Of a DNA stretch of 64,000 bases, positions 57,824 through 64,000 are shown piece by piece. The DNA is taken from assembly GCA_026419785.1 (NCBI GenBank), contig JAODTK010004332.1, positions 186,001 through 250,000 of the forward strand, written 5' to 3'. The notes beneath the pieces were generated by a model that did not search any database, was not told the DNA's origin, and saw nothing but the letters and a program-made list of their open reading frames with translations. The position numbers and the translations under genes were made by a program. The stretch's first letter is position 1. Each line of letters begins with the position of its first letter. The stretch comes from Sclerodactyla briareus. Lineage: Eukaryota > Echinodermata > Holothuroidea > Dendrochirotida > Sclerodactylidae.

Positions 57824-60562
57824 AAGTGTCGGGCGGGTAAACCGCCAGAACGTATATATCCCCGCATCTCTATTCAAGAAATTTGGTGGAACATGAACCG
57901 ACATATTCTTGGGAAGAAGACATTCATAGACTTGTGCAGCGACCACGTGTACAGGTAATGTGGTCATTCATAATGCACTTGTTAATTGTTGAGGCACCCC
58001 TAAGCCACGGACAAGGTGCGTCCTGAAATAACACCATTTTATCAAGATTCGACCTTTAATTTAACCACATGGCCACGCCGACAGAGGTCAAATTCATCAG
58101 TCAGAGGTCACACACATGCAGGTCAACAATTATATCACACAATGGTGACCATCCAGCCTTCGCAGATATTAAATCTCGCGATTATAGCCAAAAAACAGTT
58201 TTGACCCCTAAGTGACCTCGAATGACCTTTATGATATGACAGTTTTAATGAAAATTGTTACTCTCATGTGATACATCCACTCCTAGGAGCATTTTGCATT
58301 CTGATGAACCCAACCCAGTGGCTATTATTTGCCGAACAAGACTAAAAATCAGTTTTTGACCCGCTAATTGACCTTTAATGACCGCTTCAATGTACATGGC
58401 GGTTTTTATGGAAACTTGTTACAACCCCATGGCTGCATCCACTCCTAGAAGCCTCTTTCATTCCAAGGAACATGTCCAATGTTATTGCGAAAACGGTATA
58501 AAATTGAACTTTGACCCCTTCTGTACTAGGCAAAGTCAGTGTCCGTCGAAGTCGGGAAGTTGTTTCCCTCATAAAGCACACAAACTCGTTATCACCTTCC
58601 CAAAACTACCAGTTTCTTTTTGTTTGCCCGTAACTCTCAAATAAGCAACATTTATTCAGATTCGACCTTAACCACATGACCACCCACAGAGATTTCAAAT
58701 TCAGGTCAGAGGTCACACACATGCAGGTCAACCCAATTAATCACAAGGGTTGAACCATCAAGCCTTCGCAGATATCATCTCCGAGTATAGCCAAAAAACA
58801 GTTTTTTGCCTCTAAGTGACCCCCCGATGCTTTTTAATGATATGGCCAGTTTCAGCAGAGAATTGTTACGTACCCCCGCCCACCACTGTGCTACTTCCAC
58901 TCTAGGAGATTTGGCATTCTGAGAACACACCAGTTGCTTATTGCCGAAAAAAAAAGTAGTAAAACAGTTTTGACCCCTAAGTGGACCTTTAATGACCTTC
59001 AATGACATGGCGGCTCTTATGAACAAACAAAATTGTCCACTCCGTGTGAGCATACACTCCTAGTCGCATATTGCATTCCAATGAATATGTTCAATGTTAT
59101 GCGAAAAGGTTTAAACTTGAACTTTGACCCCTTGTAACTAGCAAAGTAATTGTCCGATCAAAGTGGGAGTTGTTGCCCTCCATAACGCACACAAACTCTA
59201 TCACATATCCAAAAAAAACAGTTTCTATTTTTTTATGGCCCGTAACTCCTTAAATAAGCACCTTTATTTCAGATCGACTTCTAAGCCACATGACCACCGA
59301 AGAGGTCAATTACGGTCAGAGGTCACACCAATGCAGCTGGCAACAATTATACCCAATGGTGAACCATCCAGACTTCGCAAATATTCAATGCTCCGATTGT
59401 AGCCAAAAACCAGTTTTGGGACCCCTCTAAGGACCGAATGGACTTTAATGATATGACAGATTTTTATGAGAAGTGTTACTCTCCATGTGCTACAACCACT
59501 CCTAGGAGCATTTTGCATTTGATGAACACACCCAGTGCTATTGCCGAAAAATACTAAAATCCGTTTTTGACCCCTAAGTGCCTTATAATGACCTTCAATG
59601 ACATGGCGGTTTTTTTTTGGGGGGGGGGGTATGAAATTGTCACTCCATGTTGATGCATCACCTTCCTAGAAGCATCTGCCTTCCCAATGAACATGTCTAT
59701 GTTTATGCGAAAAAAGTCTTAACTCAGCATTTGACTGATCAGGACAACACTAATATACAAATTAGTCCCCACAAATTTTACCTCAGGATCTGATGCTCTT
59801 GATAACTTTATCAGGCCTGGTAGTATCTCCTTTTCACGAAGTTTCGTCAAATACCTAAAGTTGAGAAAAAATAATTGCATTATTATTCTAATTATACTAA
59901 CTAATATGTAAATTAACCACACATAATGACCTTCGTGATTCCACGCAATTGAAAACAATTTTCGGAACTTAAGGTAAGCCATACCAACCAAGTTTCGTTA
60001 GAATCCTACAAAGTTTTATAAATTTGCCTATTGCTAATTGGGCCAACTATTATGCAAATTAGTCATGCAGATGACCCTCCAGTGACCTCGGCACATTGAA
60101 AATTCATCCGCACTGATAGTTGGCCCTATTCACCAAGTTTCATCATAAAATCCATGAAGTTTGAAATATCCCATACATTAGGCTATAATTAGGCTACTGG
60201 CCAAATAAATTCAAACTTGACCTCGATTGACCTTGAAATTGCAGCCATGTTTTTCGGCTCCAACAACAACACCCCAACCACCACGGTTCGTGTAAATCGC
60301 ACGAACGTGAAATTTTGTGCGAAAAACCGCGAAAATAGAGGGCAACGATATAGGATATAGCCCATTTTTCGAACTTATCCATCCGAGATTTACTCATACG
60401 GACAATGTGTACCATTTTTTGGTCAATCGGATAGAGTGTTGAAGAAGGCGCGCTAACGCCTAAGTTTCCGGCGGCGGCGGCGGCGGGCGGCGGAGACGGC
60501 GGGCACCCGGCCGAAACCATAATATCCACCCCGAACACTTACAGTGTTGGCTGGGATATAAT
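57824..60562 (+). mobile_element. Hairpin-ended repeat family, copy 6 (long form, 3 internal units)
   Basis: 5' end AAGTGTCGGGCGGGTAAACC continuing to GCC, which itself folds (GGCGG-GTAAA-CCGCC). 3' end ATATCC, CCGAACACTTACAGTGTTGG, GGGATATA, which is inverted to the start and self-complementary. Three internal units begin at 58026, 58639 and 59252 (613 bp each; the last truncated at about 59745), against two in copy 4. The shared 3' region contains the GC-rich GGCGGCGGCGGCGGGCGGCG block at 60470. About 2.7 kb with no protein frame. Confidence 0.87.
58026..59745 (+). repeat. Internal tandem units of copy 6
   Basis: Units 58026-58638, 58639-59251 and 59252-59745. Each carries TTCGACCTTTAA-like, CCACATGGCCACG-like, CTTCGCAGATATT, GCATTCTGATGAAC, CCAGTGGCTATT-like, ACATGGCGG and TGACCCCTT landmarks in the same order as in copy 4. 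Confidence 0.85.
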
Positions 60563-61679
60563 AATGATTTTAAGTTCCGATTTGGAACGAAGCATAAACC
60601 ACAGTGCCGCTGGAATATTGACAGGGAGGAACAGTTCCAGGTGTGGGGACCACTGTCATAAAATCCTCTGGTACCCATTGAAGTGTTACACCTGGAGATT
60701 CTAAGTTTTTGTTAGCGATTCAGAACGAAGGATCTGGTAGAGATGTACGAATTATATGAGCTGGGAAAGGTAGGAGGGAGCTCTCCCTGTAATAAATTAT
60801 AGACTAGGACACATAACTTGAAAGGGTATTGCTCCCACAGTTCTACATTATTCATTACAATTACACAGCCTAGTTTTAAACTGTAACCGATCTTGGAAAC
60901 TTGTTCAATTCAATTCCTCTTTTCGGATGTTGTTGTCGATCCGTACGAGGGGTGGGAAGGAGGGGGGGGGGTGTGGTATATATATGAAGTTATTGCGCTG
61001 GGAATAAATGTGTCATTTTCGAGAATTGGTTTGCACACTGTTCGTGCAACGTCGCATTGCCACGTACCCCTCTGACCTTTTAACAAAATAAGTTTCAGTG
61101 AACGTATCTCACAATGTCGAAGGCAACTCAATGAGCCACATTACAAAAAAAATCCCGTTCAGGTCACCCACGAAATACTGACAAACGTTACCAGATCTGC
61201 CAAATAAATACATTTCTGCTTATCTTCTCGGTCATGTCTTAGAGATGGGTGTCCAAAGTTCACACCTCCCGCGTGATTGTTTGTCTTTATTTGCTTTTCA
61301 TTTCTTTTGAACACTTGCTTGCCCACGGCTCGTTACTGAAATTCTAATGATTTCATGGTGGGGACTGATCTTACCATAATGGCCTCTGGTCCCGCAATAT
61401 TTAATTACCAATGGCTTTAGCTAAAATAACTATGTTGTAAAGTTAATTCATTCGATAATAGTTGTGCGAACTGATGACGAAATCGATAAATCTAGATTTG
61501 CAACAAACACTCAGCTTATGAAACAGAGATTGTCTACTAGGTTGCTCAAGCATCCGACGTTTTTTCAGTAACGCGGTCAAGTTAATTGTTATTCTTAATT
61601 CTTACTAGTGCCGTATATGTAAGTTTACTGAATTAAGTTTAAAGGACAACCGGCAGGAAAATCATAAAGCCTAACATAT
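60563..61679. other. Unassigned region
   Basis: Poly(G) at 60961-60970. A + frame near 60575-60650 reads GTKHKPQCRWNIDREEQFQV but has no splice context. No gene recognised. Confidence 0.35.
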
Positions 61680-62075
61680 TAGCTGCAAGGAAAACTAAAT
61701 GTGTCGTCCAACCAGCAGTTCGATTCGATTTCCGTTACGGATAGGGGCCTTTGAAGTTTGTTGTCATGTGTAATTGCGCAAGATCGAAAAGCAATCCATC
61801 ATGCAATAATAATTGATGTCATACTTGCACAATCCCGCAGACAATCTTCGTTTTCTATTGAAATTCACACATTATTTTTCACTTCGAAAAGCATTTAGTC
61901 CATGGGAGAGGAGTGGTAGTGGATTGGTAGGTGGTGAGAGTACCGTACTTTGTGTGTGAGAGAAATTCAACAGAACTTCTATCAAATATTGACTTATTCA
62001 ATGAAGTGAAACAATGATACATGAAACTTCCCGGGTTGTCCAAGTGTGACGTTGCGCGTTATTGTGCAACTTACA
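61680..62075 (+). repeat. Dispersed family R, copy 4
   Basis: Shares GTGTCGTCCAA, GCGCAAGATCGAAA, ATTGATGTCATACTTGCACA, TTCACACATTATTTTTCACT, CATGGGAGAGGA, TATTGACTTATTCAA and GGGTTGTCCAAGTGTGA with 54170-54560. Confidence 0.7.
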
Positions 62076-63553
62076 CTTCAACTTTATTTCAACCAAAGAA
62101 AAGACTTGAATGAATGCAAAAGCAGTGACATAATGAATGGTTGGGGGCAGGGGTCGCGTTTTTGCGCGTCTGTGCGTTCCGGGACGCTTTGTTTACATTG
62201 TGACGCTAAAACAACAATAGCCTCTCACCAGTGCGTCCAGGTCGCCCTGCTCGGACGCACAATAATTTTATGCTCAGATTTTTTTTTTACGGGAAGTTTG
62301 ACTGCATGGTTTTCCAACCTACTTGTAGTGCAAATAAAAAAGTGTCATAAACACAAAGCCACAACAACGTTGCAACAGGACTAGGACAAGTGCTCACTTA
62401 CTGCAATAGTGCTAGGCTTATTGAGTTGCTAGACTGTTTGGTTTTCACCGTATATTAGGCTAGATTATTCTCTTACTTTGCTAACTTTGACGAGGGGAGG
62501 GATGGTCAATCTCTCTATCTTTTTGATGGTCACAACACAGATTCTCAAACTAATAATAGTTGGAAGTCTTAGGCCAAATTCTGTCACGATGTTTTGGGAC
62601 TGGTTAGGCTATGTTACCATTAGCTTTTGTGTACTGAAGGATAACACTAGGAGGCCGAACCTTGGTCTCTTAAGCCCAGCTATCGACTGTTGAGGGGTTG
62701 GTTACTTTGTTATTAGAGTTTATACAGCTACTCCACTACTGTACCTGCAAGTGCCAAATGTGCAAGGGATTTTAGGCTATTTTACACCAACTCAAGATTG
62801 CCTAAATAATGTGTATGACTGTGAGCAGAGGCTAGGCAGTATCACAGGCCTTGGGACTTGGCTTAAATATCAGGGTGTTGCCAGCTAGCTCACTCTAGTT
62901 TTTTGTTTGTTACGGAGTCGTACCAGCGTACGATAGTTTTATACCTTAAACGTATGGGGCGGTCAGACAGGATTGGGGGCATACTTAAGCTACGTAGGGA
63001 TCATAATGATTGCTATTCTGTACAGAGAACTTCCCTCTGACTATGCATAAACAGAACAACATCAGATACAGGCAAGTACAGGTGGAACCTAATGTAGCTA
63101 CTAGTGCTCAATATCATTCCATGTGAACACTCACACGATGGTTGACAGAGGACTTTGTTTCGAATTAGAGTATTTGATGGGAGTATATTGGGGGGTCTAT
63201 ACTGCAGCTTACTGCTGTATGCTTCAAAAGCCTCTTAAAATCATTAGTGGATGATTGTTGACTTAGGATTGTTGATGCACTTCTGCCTAATTCGTTGGGA
63301 TTGGGATACGTTCCCATCTGATTTGGGCACGCTTACGGGGTTTTAACAAAATATAGGCATAGGCTGTCAATGACAAGCAACATCAGTTCTCTGGCTGCAA
63401 ATAATGCATTAATAAATCCCGACTTTGATGATTGGACCCCTTGAAAATAGAGCTGGACCCCTTAGATTCAGAGATGTGGATTTTTAAGGGTTCCGAAAGC
63501 CTATGCTCGGACCGACTAAATTTTGGGCTTGGCGCTACCCCTGGTTGGGGGGG
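62076..63553. other. Unassigned region
   Basis: Open frames at 62046-62384, 62478-62693 and 63432-63662 show no domain. No repeat family recognised. Confidence 0.35.
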
Positions 63554-63600
63554 GGTTCTGCAGAAAGCTACTACTCAAGTAGCTTGTTTAATGCAGAACC
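63554..63600. other. Inverted repeat able to form a 47-nt two-part hairpin
   Basis: GGTTCTGCA at 63554-63562 pairs with TGCAGAACC at 63592-63600. Inside it AAGCTACT pairs with AGTAGCTT around a 5-base ACTCA loop. Only a small bulge separates the two stems. Confidence 0.7.
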
Positions 63601-63659
63601 TTACAATAGTCATTGAAACGAACGAACATAGAAACGAACAACAAAACGTTACACCACAA

Positions 63660-64000
63660 TAACCAATACCCCCCCCCCCACACCAAACCACTTCAACAGC
63701 TCTCCGATACCATAATGATGGCAGCTTACAAAGAAGTATAGTATGGTCGAGAGTATCGAAAGCCTTCGAGAGATCGAGAAAGATACCGCATGAAATTTAC
63801 GGTTATCAAATGAATTCGAAAAGTCGTTAATTAAAGTTACCAGGCTTTGGATAGTGGATCTTTTAGGCAGAAAACCGAATTGATTTTCATAGATAATATT
63901 ATGGAGTGACAAAAAAAATTATACAAACGACTATATGCTAACTTCTCATAAACTTTAGAAAACACGGGGAGTACTGAGATAGGTCTACAGTTGGTCTTCT
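63660..64000 (-). pseudogene. Non-LTR reverse transcriptase, N-terminal RT part, cut by window edge
   Basis: Read on the - strand from the window end: NCRPISVLPVFSKVYEKLAY (about 63990-63930, RT domain start), a frame change, then NIIYENQFGFLPKRSTIQSL (about 63905-63845) and LINDFSNSFDNRK. The expected FLDLSKAFDTLDH box is present only across frame breaks near 63760, followed by HHYGI and ELLKWF. This is the order of CR1/jockey-type ORF2. Downstream domains are absent, so it is a fragment, with its 5' part beyond the window. It represents a different region of ORF2 from 29456 and 49113. Confidence 0.85.

Overview
This window reads as nuclear DNA of an animal, most likely a marine invertebrate and possibly a deuterostome. 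It has spliced exons with consensus splice sites, long microsatellites, tRNA-derived SINE-like units, hAT DNA transposons, non-LTR reverse-transcriptase fragments and many families of degenerate repeats. No bacterial, phage or organellar organisation is visible. Gene density is low: only one nearly complete cellular gene and two exons of a second gene can be supported.

Layout. 1-3.3 kb: GTAT/GT microsatellites inside a tandemly duplicated block of about 1.5 kb. 3.3-7.4 kb: mostly unassigned, with a weak BEL/Pao-like fragment, a GT tract and an array of about 250-bp units. 7.4-11.3 kb: a hairpin-ended element split by a hAT-like element, then a second inverted-repeat element. 13.7-15.2 kb and 18.7-20.3 kb: local repeats, each interrupted by or surrounding another copy of the hairpin-ended family. 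20.76-22.12 kb: an NFIL3-like bZIP gene on the + strand. 24.32-26.15 kb: a hAT element with a perfect 8-bp target duplication and a decayed transposase. 28.9-32.3 kb: a three-level nest (tandem repeat, non-LTR retrotransposon, hAT-like element). 34.2-36.35 and 57.8-60.56 kb: two long members of the hairpin-ended family with internal tandem units of about 570-615 bp. 36.8-37.6 kb: a TGATATCA palindrome array. 40.5 kb: a 51-base poly(A). 40.96-45.7 kb: a widely spaced inverted repeat pair. 49 kb: the 3' end of another non-LTR element with an ATT-repeat tail. 55.5-57.5 kb: two exons of an Ig/FN3 receptor-like gene on the + strand. 63.7-64 kb: the N-terminal part of a reverse transcriptase on the - strand.

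Functionally, two host genes are glimpsed: a bZIP transcription factor and a cell-surface protein with Ig and fibronectin III domains. The rest is repeat turnover. Every recognisable coding region (bZIP, FN3, transposase, reverse transcriptases) is broken by single-base frame changes while family residues and splice sites persist. This suggests uncorrected indel error in the assembly at least as much as true decay. Identifications rest on my reading of motifs, with no database search.
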